Notes: a model not told the origin generated them from the sequence alone. 64,000 nucleotides of DNA from Verrucomicrobiota bacterium (GCA_016199985.1 JACQFQ010000004.1:124001-188000), one strand, 5' to 3'. Shown: positions 16,866 to 26,027, numbered from the stretch's first letter. A program made the numbers and translations.

Positions 16866-19223
16866 ATGAACAAGACCTGGCTGCGCAAAGCTTGGCCGTG
16901 CGGATTGGCCACCCTGGCCTGCGGAACGAACCTGAACGCCCAGGATCAGGCCGCTCCGCGGGTCGATCCAAACATCTATCCCGTTCTGAGCATCACGCTC
17001 ACGAATGTCGGGCCCCAGACCGTCAGCGACTCGCTGATCCGCGCCCACATGCGGGTGAAAGAGGGCGACGACTACAGCCTCCGCATGGTCGACGGGGACG
17101 TTCAGAGCCTCCTCAAGACAGGCTACTTTCTGAACGTGCAGGTCACCGAGGTCCGCCAGACCGAAGGAGTGCGCCTCACCTACATCCTGCTCCCCAAGCC
17201 CAAACTCACCGACATCGTTTTCAAGGGCAACAAGAAGTACAGCGGGAAGCGACTGCTCAAGACGGTCACCTCCAAGATCGGCGATCCGCTCGACGAGCGA
17301 AAGCTCTTCGGCGATGTGCAGGCGATCAAGCAAAAGTACCAGAAAGCCGGCTACCAAAGAACCGAGGTGAAATACGTTCCCAACGTCGATGATCGCACCG
17401 GCCGCGGCAGCGTGACTTTCGAAATCACCGAAAGCCCGAAGGTGATCGTCACCGATGTCACCTTCGAAGGCGCGTCCGCCTTCAAACAGAAGAAGCTCCG
17501 ACATCAAATCAAGACGCGCCGGCACTGGTGGCTCTCATTCATCACCGGCAGCGGCGTCCTGAAGGAGGATCAGCTCGAGGATGATCACGACAAGCTCGCC
17601 GACTTCTACCGGAACGCCGGCTACGTCGACTTCGAGATCAAGAAGGTCGATCAAACTTTCGCCAACCCGCGCCACGTGAAGCTGAACTTCGTCGTCACCG
17701 AAGGCCAGCAATACAAGGTCGGAGCGGTGGGCTTCGAAGGCGCCACCCTTTACAAAACGAACGAGCTCAGCAAGGACCTGAAGATGAATGTCGGAAAGAC
17801 ATTCACGCCCAAAGGCCTGAACAAGGACCTCGAGATCGTCGAGGACAAGTACGGCAGCAAGGGCTACATCGACTCCAAGATTGTCGCGAAGAAGTCTCCG
17901 AACATCCAGACGGGGACAATGGACCTCAACTACAAGATCGAGGAAGGCCAGAAGGCCTACATCGAGAAAGTTGAGATCCGCGGCAACACCAAGACGAAGG
18001 ACAGGGTCATTCGCCGCGAGCTGAGCATCTTCCCCGGCGAGATCTTCGACATGACCGAGGTCAAGCGCAGCAAGCGCCGGCTGGAGGGCTTGGGCTATTT
18101 CAACGAGCAGGGCGGCGTCGAAATCGCCCCGGAGCCGACGGAGGTTCCTGACCGACGCAACCTCGCGTTGACGGTGGACGAGAAGAGCACGGGACGCCTC
18201 TCGCTCGGCGCGGGGTTCAGCTCCGTCGACAGCGTGATCGGATTCATCGAGCTCTTCGAAGGCAACGCCGACATCGCCAAGCCTCCCACGTTCAAGGGCG
18301 GCGGCCAGAAGTACCGCCTGAAGGTGGCGTTCGGGGCGCGGCGTCGCGATTACGAAATCTCCTTCATCGAGCCTTGGTTCATGGAGAGAAAGCTCCGCCT
18401 CAGCGTCGATCTCTACCATCGTGAGCTGAACTATGTCAGCTTGAACCAGCTGTATGACGAGCGCCGCACCGGCGCCCGCTTCGGCCTGGAACGCGCGCTG
18501 GGCAATGAAAACCTGATTGGAGGCCTCAGCTACACGCTCGAAAACATCGGCATCGTAAACGTCGACAAAACGCGAGCCTCTCAAATCATCCAGGACGAGG
18601 AAGGCAACCGGCTGGTCTCGAAGGTCGGCGCCTCCCTGGCCTACGACACAAGGGATAGCTACCTGCTCCCGACGAAGGGCCAAAAGTCGGAACTCCTCGG
18701 CGAGATCGCAGGCGGCCCGCTGGGAGCGCAGACCAAGTATTACAAGCTCGAAGCCCGCACGGCCTGGTATTTCAAGGGCTTCGATGAGGGACACGTTCTG
18801 GAACTCATCGGACGAACCGGCGTCGTGGAAGGCTACGACCACCAAAAGGTGCACATCTTCGACCGATGGTTCCTCGGCGGCCTCTACAATCTGCGAGGCT
18901 ACCGCTATCGAGGCGTTGGACCGCGGGATGTGACGAACGAGCCAATCGGCGGCAACACCTACTGGTTTGCCAGCGCCGAATACAGCATTCCGATCATTGA
19001 ACGGCTTCGCTTCGCGACGTTCTATGATATTGGCATGGTTTACGCCGACGCCTACGACTGGAACATGAAGAACTTCAACGACAACATCGGCATCGGCTTT
19101 CGCCTCAACCTACCCATCGGGCCCCTGCGTCTCGATTACGGCATCCCGATCAACCCGACCCGCGGCGTCAACGACAGCCATGGCCGTTTTCAGTTTGGTG
19201 TTGGCTACTTCCGCGACTTCTAA
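16866..19223 (+). CDS. bamA: Outer membrane protein assembly factor BamA
   Basis: 785 residues with a signal peptide ending near NLNAQ. Five POTRA repeats (about residues 40-420) are recognisable by recurring patterns such as DIVFKGNKKYS, VTFEGASAFK and VEIRGNTKTKD. The Omp85 barrel begins near SLGAGFSSVD (~445) and ends in the aromatic terminal strand FGVGYFRDF, including the conserved LRGYRYRGVGPRD loop. It is the core of the complex that inserts beta-barrels into the outer membrane, so the cell is diderm. It lies directly ahead of a Skp/OmpH-like chaperone gene, the common bamA-skp order; lpxD and the other lipid A genes that often follow are absent here. Confidence 0.96.
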   Translation: MNKTWLRKAWPCGLATLACGTNLNAQDQAAPRVDPNIYPVLSITLTNVGPQTVSDSLIRAHMRVKEGDDYSLRMVDGDVQSLLKTGYFLNVQVTEVRQTEGVRLTYILLPKPKLTDIVFKGNKKYSGKRLLKTVTSKIGDPLDERKLFGDVQAIKQKYQKAGYQRTEVKYVPNVDDRTGRGSVTFEITESPKVIVTDVTFEGASAFKQKKLRHQIKTRRHWWLSFITGSGVLKEDQLEDDHDKLADFYRNAGYVDFEIKKVDQTFANPRHVKLNFVVTEGQQYKVGAVGFEGATLYKTNELSKDLKMNVGKTFTPKGLNKDLEIVEDKYGSKGYIDSKIVAKKSPNIQTGTMDLNYKIEEGQKAYIEKVEIRGNTKTKDRVIRRELSIFPGEIFDMTEVKRSKRRLEGLGYFNEQGGVEIAPEPTEVPDRRNLALTVDEKSTGRLSLGAGFSSVDSVIGFIELFEGNADIAKPPTFKGGGQKYRLKVAFGARRRDYEISFIEPWFMERKLRLSVDLYHRELNYVSLNQLYDERRTGARFGLERALGNENLIGGLSYTLENIGIVNVDKTRASQIIQDEEGNRLVSKVGASLAYDTRDSYLLPTKGQKSELLGEIAGGPLGAQTKYYKLEARTAWYFKGFDEGHVLELIGRTGVVEGYDHQKVHIFDRWFLGGLYNLRGYRYRGVGPRDVTNEPIGGNTYWFASAEYSIPIIERLRFATFYDIGMVYADAYDWNMKNFNDNIGIGFRLNLPIGPLRLDYGIPINPTRGVNDSHGRFQFGVGYFRDF

Positions 19224-19238
19224 TCTAATGCGCCGCTC

Positions 19239-19871
19239 ATGAATTCAATTTTGACGAAAGCCGCCTTGATGTTCGCAGTGGCGCTCTTGTGGGCCCAGCA
19301 AGCGCAGGCCCAGCAGATCAAGCTCGCCACCATCGACTTCTCTCACGTCTTCACGAACTACTGGAAGTTCAAGCAGGCCGAGTCCGTGCTCAACGACAAG
19401 GCCAAGGACCTTGAAAACGACCAGAAGAAGATGGTCGAGCAGTACAACAAGGTGAAGGGCGACTACCGAACCGCGCTGGAAAAGACCAATGACGCGGCCG
19501 TTTCGGCGGATGAGCGGGAGAAACGAAAGAAAGCGGCCGAGGGCAAGCTGGGCGAGATGAAAGAGCTCGAGGCCACCATCAACCAGTTTGACCGACAGGC
19601 CATGAGCATCCTCGACGAGCAGAAGCGCCGGATGCGCGACAACCTTGTCGCGGAGATCAAGGGCATCGTCGACCTCAAGGCGAAGTCCGGAGGCTACAGC
19701 TTGGTCATCGATTCATCGGCCGTCTCAGGCACCGGCACACCGATCGTCGCCTACAACGCGAATGACAGCGACCTGACCAAGGTGGTCCTCAACCAACTGA
19801 ACGAGACCGCCCCCGCAAACCGCGTTGTGCCCGGCGCCACTCCCCCGCCCGTCGACAAGGAAAAGAAGTAG
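19239..19871 (+). CDS. Skp/OmpH-family periplasmic chaperone
   Basis: 210 residues with a signal peptide (LMFAVALLWAQQAQAQQ). The mature start KLATIDFSHVFTNY is the usual OmpH opening strand; it is followed by a long, highly charged coiled coil (~residues 45-140) and the closing YSLVIDSSAVSGTGTPIV strand pair. The family holds unfolded outer membrane proteins in the periplasm and delivers them to BamA, whose gene ends 15 bases upstream. The extra Pro-rich, Lys-ending tail is unremarkable. Confidence 0.9.
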   Translation: MNSILTKAALMFAVALLWAQQAQAQQIKLATIDFSHVFTNYWKFKQAESVLNDKAKDLENDQKKMVEQYNKVKGDYRTALEKTNDAAVSADEREKRKKAAEGKLGEMKELEATINQFDRQAMSILDEQKRRMRDNLVAEIKGIVDLKAKSGGYSLVIDSSAVSGTGTPIVAYNANDSDLTKVVLNQLNETAPANRVVPGATPPPVDKEKK

Positions 19872-19913
19872 GCCTGCTCCTGTTGGTTGAGGCGGCTGGC
19901 CTCGCCACCAACC

Positions 19914-20753
19914 ATGATCAGCGTCGTCACACCGAGCTTCCGCCAGTTGGGCTGGTTGAAGCTCTGCGCGGCTTCCGTCGCCGATCAATCCGGCGCCGAT
20001 TTCGAACACATCGTCCAGGACGCGGGCTCCGGACCCGAACTGGAGGCCTGGGCAGCCACACGACCCTCCCTGCGGCTGGTCGCGGAAAAGGACCGCGGGA
20101 TGTACGACGCGATCAATCGAGGCCTTGCCAAGAGCCGGGGTGAAATCTGCGCCTATCTCAACTGCGATGAGCAATACCTCCCCGGCGCGCTCAGCCGCGT
20201 CGACGCGCTTTTCGACGCGCATCCCGAGGTGGACATCTTTTTCGCGAACGCCCATGTCGTCGACCCTCTAGGCGGTTATATCTGCACCCGGCACGCCCTC
20301 ATCCCGCAGACCGCCCACACGATGGTTTCAAACAACCTGGCGATCCTGACGTGCGGGACCTTCTTTCGCCGGCGACTCCTGGAGGAGCGCCAGCTCTATT
20401 TCGACACCGCATGGAGAAATGTGGGCGACGCCGTGTGGGCGCTCTCGCTCATCCGGAAGAAGGTTCGGATGGGGTTGTGCGGCTTCGCCACATCCACGTT
20501 CACCGACACCGGGGAGAACATGAACCTCAACGCTGAGGGCCATGCCGAAAGGAGGAAGCTCTTTCAGCTCGCCCCGTCATGGGCGCGGTGGCTCTCGCCT
20601 CTCGTCGTGGCCCACTTCCGCTGTCGGAAGTTTCTCAAGGGACACTACCGGGGCGAGCCGGTTCGCTACGAAATCTACACAACCACGTCCCCCGATCGGC
20701 GTGTCCGATTCGATGTGGCCCGCGGAACGGCGCGGTGGAAGACGCGAATGTGA
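19914..20753 (+). CDS. Family 2 glycosyltransferase
   Basis: 279 residues from the ATG at 19914, which opens directly into the nucleotide-binding strand MISVVTPSF. The metal-binding DxD-like motif is NCDE (residues 83-86), and a DRGMYDAINRGL element precedes it, which is typical of GT2 enzymes of the WcaA-like group. The enzyme is cytosolic and should transfer a sugar from a nucleotide-sugar during polysaccharide or glycolipid synthesis; the acceptor cannot be told from sequence. It follows the skp-like gene by 42 bases, but no other polysaccharide genes are nearby. Confidence 0.85.
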   Translation: MISVVTPSFRQLGWLKLCAASVADQSGADFEHIVQDAGSGPELEAWAATRPSLRLVAEKDRGMYDAINRGLAKSRGEICAYLNCDEQYLPGALSRVDALFDAHPEVDIFFANAHVVDPLGGYICTRHALIPQTAHTMVSNNLAILTCGTFFRRRLLEERQLYFDTAWRNVGDAVWALSLIRKKVRMGLCGFATSTFTDTGENMNLNAEGHAERRKLFQLAPSWARWLSPLVVAHFRCRKFLKGHYRGEPVRYEIYTTTSPDRRVRFDVARGTARWKTRM

Positions 20754-20896
20754 GTTCGCGGCCGCCGCCGGTCGAGAGGCGTCGGCCACAAGCCCCCCTC
20801 CGACCGCCCCGGCGCGAAACAAGGGCGTTGTTCCGTGACAAAAATGGCGTCGTCATGTCGATTGACGAACCGAGAATCCCGCCTGACAATCGCCGG

Positions 20897-22930
20897 ATGC
20901 TTCATGCGCTCCAGACGCGTCGTGCGCTCTTGCTTTGCTTGGCCCTCGGGACAATCGGCCTGGCGTCGACTCCCCGTGAGCTTCACGCCACGAACCCCCC
21001 AGCGCCCTTCTCCAGATCCCCGTATCTTCAATTCGCCGGACCCAACCTGATCCACGTGGTCTGGCGCACCGACGGCCCGGTGGACGCCAACGTGCGCTAC
21101 GGCACGGACGTGAACAGTCTCACGGAGCGCGTCAAAGGGTCGGCCATCGTGGTGCGTGCCTCGCTCGGAACCAACGGCCAGGAGATGCTGCCCCGGTGGA
21201 AAGCGCTGAGGACTCCGGCCAATCTGGCGCTGGAGAAACTGCACTCGGCCCCCATCGGAACATTTCAGTATGAGGCGAAGATCTCAGGCCTCATGCCGGA
21301 CACGCGCTACTACTACGCCGTCTACGATGGCGAGAACCGGCTGACCCCGGCCGATTCCTCCTACCATTTCTTCACCCAGCCGCCCGTTGGGACAAAGCGG
21401 CCCTTCCGTTTCTGGGTGCTGGGCGATGGTGGCACCGGACGCGAGCCTCAAAACGCGGTCTTCAGGGCAATGCTCCAAACCCTGGAGCGCGAGGCCAAGC
21501 CGCTCGACTTCTGGCTCCACGTGGGCGACATGGCCTATGGCACGGGGCGCGACCGCGAGTTTCAGTCCAGGTTCTTCGAATCGTATGAGCCCACGCTCCG
21601 CAATCGAGTCTGCTGGCCCACCATGGGCAACCATGAAGGCTACTCCTCGAAGGGAGAAACAGGCGTCGGCCCCTACTACGACGCGTACGTCGTCCCCACC
21701 CGAGGCGAGGTCGGAGGGGTCGCCTCCGGACGAGAGGCTTACTATTCCTTCGACTATGGGAACATCCATTTCATCTGCCTCGACTCCCACGACATGGAGC
21801 GAAAGCCCACCGATCCCATGGCAAAGTGGCTGAAGCTGGACCTCGAGAAAGCCAAGGCGGATTGGCTGATCGCCTTCTGGCACCACCCCCCGTACACCAA
21901 GGGCAGCCATGACAGCGACAAGGAAAAGGATCTGACCGAGATGCGTCGCCTGATCATGCCCATCGTGGAGGCGGGCGGAGTGGATCTCGTTCTCACCGGC
22001 CATTCCCACATCTATGAACGTTCCATGCTCCTTGATGGAGCCTATGGAACAAACACTGTGTCGGAGAACTTCGTGCTGGATGACGGCGACGGCGATCCCT
22101 CCGGCGATGGGGCCTATCAGAAGAGCGAAGGCATTCATGCGCACGAAGGCACAATTCAGATCGTCACAGGAAACGCCGGCCAAACATTGGGACGGAACGG
22201 ATCGATCCCGGTCATGCGGAGGATCATCGCCGAGCACGGATCGGTGCTGGTGGATGTCAATAGCGACACGCTCGTCGGACGGATGGTCAACCGCAACGGC
22301 GTGGTGAGGGATTTGTTCAACCTCGTCAAACGCGGAAAGGTGACGCCGCGCCGTCTCGCTCTCCCGTGGCAGCCGCCGGAGTACAAAAAGCCCGCGAACG
22401 AGCCCAAGGACAAGGCCGCCCCGGCCCTGGATCACAAGGTCGTGATCGAGAAAGGCGCCGTCTGGTCCTACTTGAGCAGCGCTCATCCCCGCGGGTTGGA
22501 GTGGACCCAGCTCGGCTATGACGCCGCGAAATGGAAGACGGGCGAGGCCCCGTTCGGATATGGCGAGGCGCAGCACAAGACGGATTTGAGCGCGATGCGA
22601 CGGAACGGCTCGGTCGTTTACCTCCGGAAGGAGTTTCAGATCAGCCAGGCGGATCACACAACGGAGCTCGGCCTCTCGATCGACTTCGCGGACGCCTTCA
22701 TCGCCTACATCAACGGCAGGGAAGTGGCCCGCGTCGGCGTGGGACGAAGCTCCGGTCGGAACGCCCAGCAAATCAAGCCGCGGGACGATCGCGGCTCGGT
22801 CTACATCACACTGAAGGACGCCCATCTCTACGTGAAGGACGGCGCGAATGTGCTTGCCGTCGAAGGCCACATCGCCTCGGCCGAGAGCCTCGACTTCCTG
22901 CTGGATCCCTCATTGCTCCTCGAAGACTAG
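20897..22930 (+). CDS. Secreted purple-acid-phosphatase-like metallophosphatase with C-terminal jelly-roll
   Basis: 677 residues from the ATG at 20897; an in-frame ATG at 20855 is an alternative, and neither has a clear Shine-Dalgarno. A signal peptide (RALLLCLALGTIGLAS) leads to an N-terminal fibronectin-like domain (SPYLQFAGPN...), then a calcineurin-like phosphatase with LGDGGTG (~176), GDMAYG (~210), GNHEGY (~244), WHHPPY (~328) and GHSHIYERS (~368), a full set of dimetal ligands as in purple acid phosphatases. Residues ~517-668 form a divergent copy of the jelly-roll module found in three other secreted proteins here (FGYGEAQ.., AYINGREVAR, NVLAVEGH). Likely periplasmic or extracellular phosphate scavenging. 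The 143-base gap before it holds nothing recognisable. Confidence 0.87.
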   Translation: MLHALQTRRALLLCLALGTIGLASTPRELHATNPPAPFSRSPYLQFAGPNLIHVVWRTDGPVDANVRYGTDVNSLTERVKGSAIVVRASLGTNGQEMLPRWKALRTPANLALEKLHSAPIGTFQYEAKISGLMPDTRYYYAVYDGENRLTPADSSYHFFTQPPVGTKRPFRFWVLGDGGTGREPQNAVFRAMLQTLEREAKPLDFWLHVGDMAYGTGRDREFQSRFFESYEPTLRNRVCWPTMGNHEGYSSKGETGVGPYYDAYVVPTRGEVGGVASGREAYYSFDYGNIHFICLDSHDMERKPTDPMAKWLKLDLEKAKADWLIAFWHHPPYTKGSHDSDKEKDLTEMRRLIMPIVEAGGVDLVLTGHSHIYERSMLLDGAYGTNTVSENFVLDDGDGDPSGDGAYQKSEGIHAHEGTIQIVTGNAGQTLGRNGSIPVMRRIIAEHGSVLVDVNSDTLVGRMVNRNGVVRDLFNLVKRGKVTPRRLALPWQPPEYKKPANEPKDKAAPALDHKVVIEKGAVWSYLSSAHPRGLEWTQLGYDAAKWKTGEAPFGYGEAQHKTDLSAMRRNGSVVYLRKEFQISQADHTTELGLSIDFADAFIAYINGREVARVGVGRSSGRNAQQIKPRDDRGSVYITLKDAHLYVKDGANVLAVEGHIASAESLDFLLDPSLLLED

Positions 22931-22936
22931 GATCGC

Positions 22937-23926
22937 ATGCGACGCGCTCTCACCCATTTGCCGTTGTTGATCGCCGTGGCGGCCCTCGTCGCGATGACGG
23001 AATCCGTCGCGCACGAAGGGCCGGAGGTCGACATTCAGGAGCTGACGGACGCGATCAAAGCCACGGGTGAAACCGCGGACCTCCTCCTCCAGCGCGCGAT
23101 TGAGTATCGTGTTCTGGGAAAGATGTCCGAAGCCCTGCGCGATCTGGAAGAAGCCGCCCGCCTGGAATCCTATGGATTGCCGATCTCCCGCGAGCTGGCG
23201 AAGGTCCAGTTTGGATTGGGGAAGACAAACGAGGCGATCGACACCGTGACGAAGGCGGTGGGCGGCAAGTCGCTCGAGGCAACCGATCGGGCGAATCTCC
23301 TCATCCTCCGGTCCGGTTTCTATCAAGCCAGATCCGAATACAAAAAATCGATTGAGGACGCCAACCAGGCGATCCAACTCTACGATCTGAACCCGGAGTG
23401 GTATCTCCAACGCAGCGCGCTGCAACTCGCGGCAAACCTGCCCAAAGAACGCCTGGCCGGCATCGAGGCTGGGATCGGGCGAACGGGCGCGGGCGTCCTG
23501 GATGTCGAGAAGATCGAGGCGCTGCTCGACGACAAGCAGTTCAGCGCCGCCCTGCCTCTCATCGACAAGGAGATCGAGAGCTCGCGCATTCGGAGCTCGT
23601 GGTTGATCCGCCGGGCGAAGGCTCACTTTGGATTGGGCTCAAACGATCGCGCGAGAGCGGATCTCAAGGAGGCCTTCGATGAAATCCAGCCGAGGATTCA
23701 GCTCGCGGCGCCGGATGTGTCGCTGTTGATCGATCGCGCGACAATTCATGAGCTGCTGGGCGAGAAGGAGCTCGCGCGCACATCCTATGAACTAGCCCGA
23801 GACGCGGGAGCCGAGGCGTGGGTGAAGGAGAAGATCAAGACGCTCAAGGCCGAGATCGACAAAGAACACGCGGCGGCCACATCGAAAAAGTCCGCCGAAG
23901 CGCAACGCTCCCCAGAGCAGAAGTAA
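22937..23926 (+). CDS. Secreted TPR-repeat protein
   Basis: 329 residues beginning 6 bases after the metallophosphatase stop, so very likely co-transcribed. The N-terminus (LPLLIAVAALVAMTESVA) is a signal peptide. Several tetratricopeptide-like helix pairs follow (LLQRAIEYRVLGKMSEALRD, LRSGFYQARSEYKKSIED, LIRRAKAHFGLGSNDRARAD). TPR proteins act as binding scaffolds; being exported and linked to a phosphatase, it may organise periplasmic partners. The C-terminal tail is Lys/Ala-rich and carries no membrane anchor. Confidence 0.8.
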   Translation: MRRALTHLPLLIAVAALVAMTESVAHEGPEVDIQELTDAIKATGETADLLLQRAIEYRVLGKMSEALRDLEEAARLESYGLPISRELAKVQFGLGKTNEAIDTVTKAVGGKSLEATDRANLLILRSGFYQARSEYKKSIEDANQAIQLYDLNPEWYLQRSALQLAANLPKERLAGIEAGIGRTGAGVLDVEKIEALLDDKQFSAALPLIDKEIESSRIRSSWLIRRAKAHFGLGSNDRARADLKEAFDEIQPRIQLAAPDVSLLIDRATIHELLGEKELARTSYELARDAGAEAWVKEKIKTLKAEIDKEHAAATSKKSAEAQRSPEQK

Positions 23927-23953
23927 GGCAGACGCCGTCGCGCGCGGCTTCGG

Positions 23954-24082
23954 CAATCGTATCGAATGACCCGGGTCGAAAAAACTTCCGCCTCGCTTCC
24001 CTTCCGTGAAACGAGGCGGAACGTCAACGAGCCAGGCCGGCTTGCCGCGGACGATGCACTTTCTGACGGTCGGCAGGCTCAT
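23954..24082 (-). pseudogene. Possible tyrosine-recombinase (integrase) N-terminal stump
   Basis: From an ATG at 24082, reading leftward, about 43 codons give VRKCIVRGKPAWLVDVPP, then RFTEGKRGG and SFF. This pattern (basic start, R.K.W.VD...., GKR....FF) resembles the opening of phage-type integrases of the 'N-terminal SAM-like' group. Similarity then stops and the frame runs antisense into the TPR gene, so only a stump remains. It sits 144 bases beyond the 3' end of a tRNA gene, where integrases of tRNA-integrating elements normally lie. The assignment rests on a short match and is tentative. Confidence 0.35.
23979..24021 (-). terminator. Possible terminator for minus-strand transcription
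   Basis: 10-bp perfect inverted repeat (23986-23995 with 24012-24021) and, on the minus strand, a following run of six T. It could end transcription from the tRNA-Pro gene. It lies inside the integrase-like stump, so it could also be chance within coding sequence. Confidence 0.45.
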
Positions 24083-24225
24083 GGGATCCGTTGCCAACTT
24101 GTTGCCACGAAACGAACGTCCCGGGGGTGAAAAGGGGGGGAGAGTGTGAAAGGCCCTGGGAGCTTGAAAACTCGCGATTTCCTCGGCGGAAACGGGCTTT
24201 TCAGGCCAAACCGGCAAAAGAAAAG

Positions 24226-24303
24226 TGGTCGGAGCGACAGGATTCGAACCTGCGACGTCTTGCTCCCAAAGCAAGTGCTCTAGCCAGGCTGAGCTACGCT
24301 CCG
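24226..24303 (-). tRNA. tRNA-Pro (anticodon UGG)
   Basis: 78 nucleotides, 5' end at 24303. Acceptor stem CGGAGCG/CGCTCCG with discriminator A and an encoded CCA (24228-24226). The anticodon stem CTTGC/GCAAG encloses loop TTTGGGA, giving anticodon TGG. The T arm GCAGG-TTCGAAT-CCTGT is complete, with one G-U pair. C1-G72 and A73 fit proline identity. Confidence 0.96.
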
Positions 24304-24475
24304 ACTCAACTCGGGTCGTCTACCCAAGCAGGAGCGCACCCTATCCCCCCCATCCAACCTTCAGCAAGCCCTTTCCCCATTTTCCTTTGCCAACAAGCGC
24401 CAAGCCCCCTGGGAAGGGCGCTCCGGGCTTCCCACGGCTTGCAAAACGCCTCTTCTCGCGGAATGGTTGCGCCGC

Positions 24476-25450
24476 ATGTTTTGTGTCCTGACTGAACGCC
24501 GCCGACCCAGCCTTATCGCTTTGCTGGGATGCCTTTGCGCCGTCGCCGCATGGACCGGTTGCGCCCCCGCAACCCGACCGGATTCGAAAGCCCCGCCCCC
24601 CCCCCGCGAAGCGGCGTCTCCCGCGCTTGCGAAGACCAATCGCTTCGAGGTCAAAGGCTGGCTCAAGGAGATGAACGCCACCCAACACAAGGCGCGAATC
24701 CTCCACGACGCGATCCCGGGCTACATGGGGAAAATGACAATGGAGTTCGATGTCCGCGGCGCGACGGAGTGGAACCAGTTGAAGATTGGAGATCGGGTGG
24801 CGTTCACGCTGCAGACCACCGACACAGATGGCTGGATCGAGGAACTCAGGAAATCGGCCGACGCCTCCGTCGATGCCGCGCAGACGAACACGGCGGCGGC
24901 AACGACCCCCATCATCCCCATTCCGAGAATCGCGCACTACAGGCCGCTGCTCGTCGGCGACACGCTGCCGGACTATCCGCTCACCAACCAGCTGGGGCAG
25001 CCCATCGTGCTGAGCCAATTCCGGGGCGAGGCCATCGCGTTCACGTTCTTCTTCACGACCTGCCCTTTCCCGACGATGTGCCCGCGGATGACCACAAACT
25101 TCCGCGACGCCTACCGTGACATGATGGCCAACGCCGACGCCCCCACCAACTGGCGCCTATTCTCGATCACGATCGATCCGGAAATCGACGGCCCCGAGGC
25201 GCTACGGCAATTCGCGCTAAGGAACGAGTCCAACCCCGCGCACTGGAGCTATCTCACCGGCGACCCGGCTCAGATCGAGATCCTCGGCCGGCACTTCGGC
25301 CTGAATTTCTTCCGCGAGGCCGGAGCGCTGAATCACAACCTGCGCACCGTCGTGGTGAGTCCCAAAGGGAAGATCACGAAAATCTTCACGGGCAATGAAT
25401 GGAAGTCGGCAGACCTGGTGGAGGAGCTGCAGCGCGCGCTCAAGGAGTGA
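24476..25450 (+). CDS. SCO1/SenC-like protein with N-terminal CusF-like copper domain
   Basis: 324 residues from the ATG at 24476. The N-terminus has a lipoprotein-like signal (LLGCLCAVAAWTGCAPA). Residues ~60-125 resemble CusF copper-binding domains (VKGWLKEMN, HDAIPGYMGKMTMEFDV, with the Met/His pattern). A Ser/Ala/Thr linker leads to a thioredoxin-fold SCO domain with a CX5C motif (Cys196, Cys202 in TTCPFPTMCPRM) and the third copper ligand His287 in LNHNLRT. SCO proteins deliver copper to the Cu-A site of cytochrome c oxidase or act as periplasmic thiol-redox factors. The CX5C spacing differs from the classical CX3C but occurs in related bacterial proteins. Its stop codon overlaps the end of the convergent transpeptidase gene by 11 bases. 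Confidence 0.9.
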   Translation: MFCVLTERRRPSLIALLGCLCAVAAWTGCAPATRPDSKAPPPPREAASPALAKTNRFEVKGWLKEMNATQHKARILHDAIPGYMGKMTMEFDVRGATEWNQLKIGDRVAFTLQTTDTDGWIEELRKSADASVDAAQTNTAAATTPIIPIPRIAHYRPLLVGDTLPDYPLTNQLGQPIVLSQFRGEAIAFTFFFTTCPFPTMCPRMTTNFRDAYRDMMANADAPTNWRLFSITIDPEIDGPEALRQFALRNESNPAHWSYLTGDPAQIEILGRHFGLNFFREAGALNHNLRTVVVSPKGKITKIFTGNEWKSADLVEELQRALKE

Positions 25451-26027
25451 TCCAGACGACCGCCCCGACGGGCGTCCTATCGAACAGCGGGAGCAGATCC
25501 GAGGCGGAGACGTGAATACAACCGATCGAGGCGGGGCGTCCTATCGTGGACTCGTCGCCGAAGCCATGGATATAGATGTAACGACGGAACGTGTCCACAT
25601 TGCCCCCGCGATTCCATCCATCCTCCAATCCCTCAAGCCAGAGGATCCGATGGCAAATCGCGGCGCCGGGCCGCCCTTCCCACAGTAAGCCCACGGGCTG
25701 GCGGGATTGAAAAACGGTTCCGATGGGCTGCCCTCCTCCGTGCTTGCGCGCGATTCGGTGCAAGCCCAGGGGCGTTTGATTCGATCCTTCGACCTGCCCC
25801 GCGCCCTTTCGGGATGTCGAGACTCTGAAGCGCCGCGTTTGGAGGTAGAGCGGAGGAGAGGACGCGCGAGAAGCGCGACGGAAAACCATCATCTGCTGGG
25901 CGGCCACACTGACGACAAGGACATCGCGGGTGGGTCTCACGCCCGCCCGTTTGAGCGCCCAGCTCAAACGCCGGGGAAGCTCCCGCGGAGATCGACTTTC
26001 GACGACGAGGCGCGACCGATCGAACAT
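25440..26027 (-). CDS. L,D-transpeptidase (YkuD family)
   Basis: 195 residues from the ATG at 26027; a TTG at 26093 would add 22 residues. The C-terminal catalytic signature is present: His154 in IYIHGFGDE, then the SIGCIH motif with the nucleophile Cys170 and His172. The enzyme class forms 3-3 peptidoglycan crosslinks or attaches proteins to peptidoglycan. No clear signal peptide is visible in the chosen start, which is unusual for this family and may mean the start is wrong or the protein is an atypical cytosolic/ErfK-like member. It lies downstream of the giant metzincin gene (76-base gap). Confidence 0.85.
   Translation of the reverse strand: MFDRSRLVVESRSPRELPRRLSWALKRAGVRPTRDVLVVSVAAQQMMVFRRASRASSPPLYLQTRRFRVSTSRKGAGQVEGSNQTPLGLHRIARKHGGGQPIGTVFQSRQPVGLLWEGRPGAAICHRILWLEGLEDGWNRGGNVDTFRRYIYIHGFGDESTIGRPASIGCIHVSASDLLPLFDRTPVGAVVWITP

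Noticed and set aside
25440..25450. 11-base tail-to-tail overlap of the SCO and transpeptidase genes
   Set aside because: Short convergent overlaps are common and need no special explanation.
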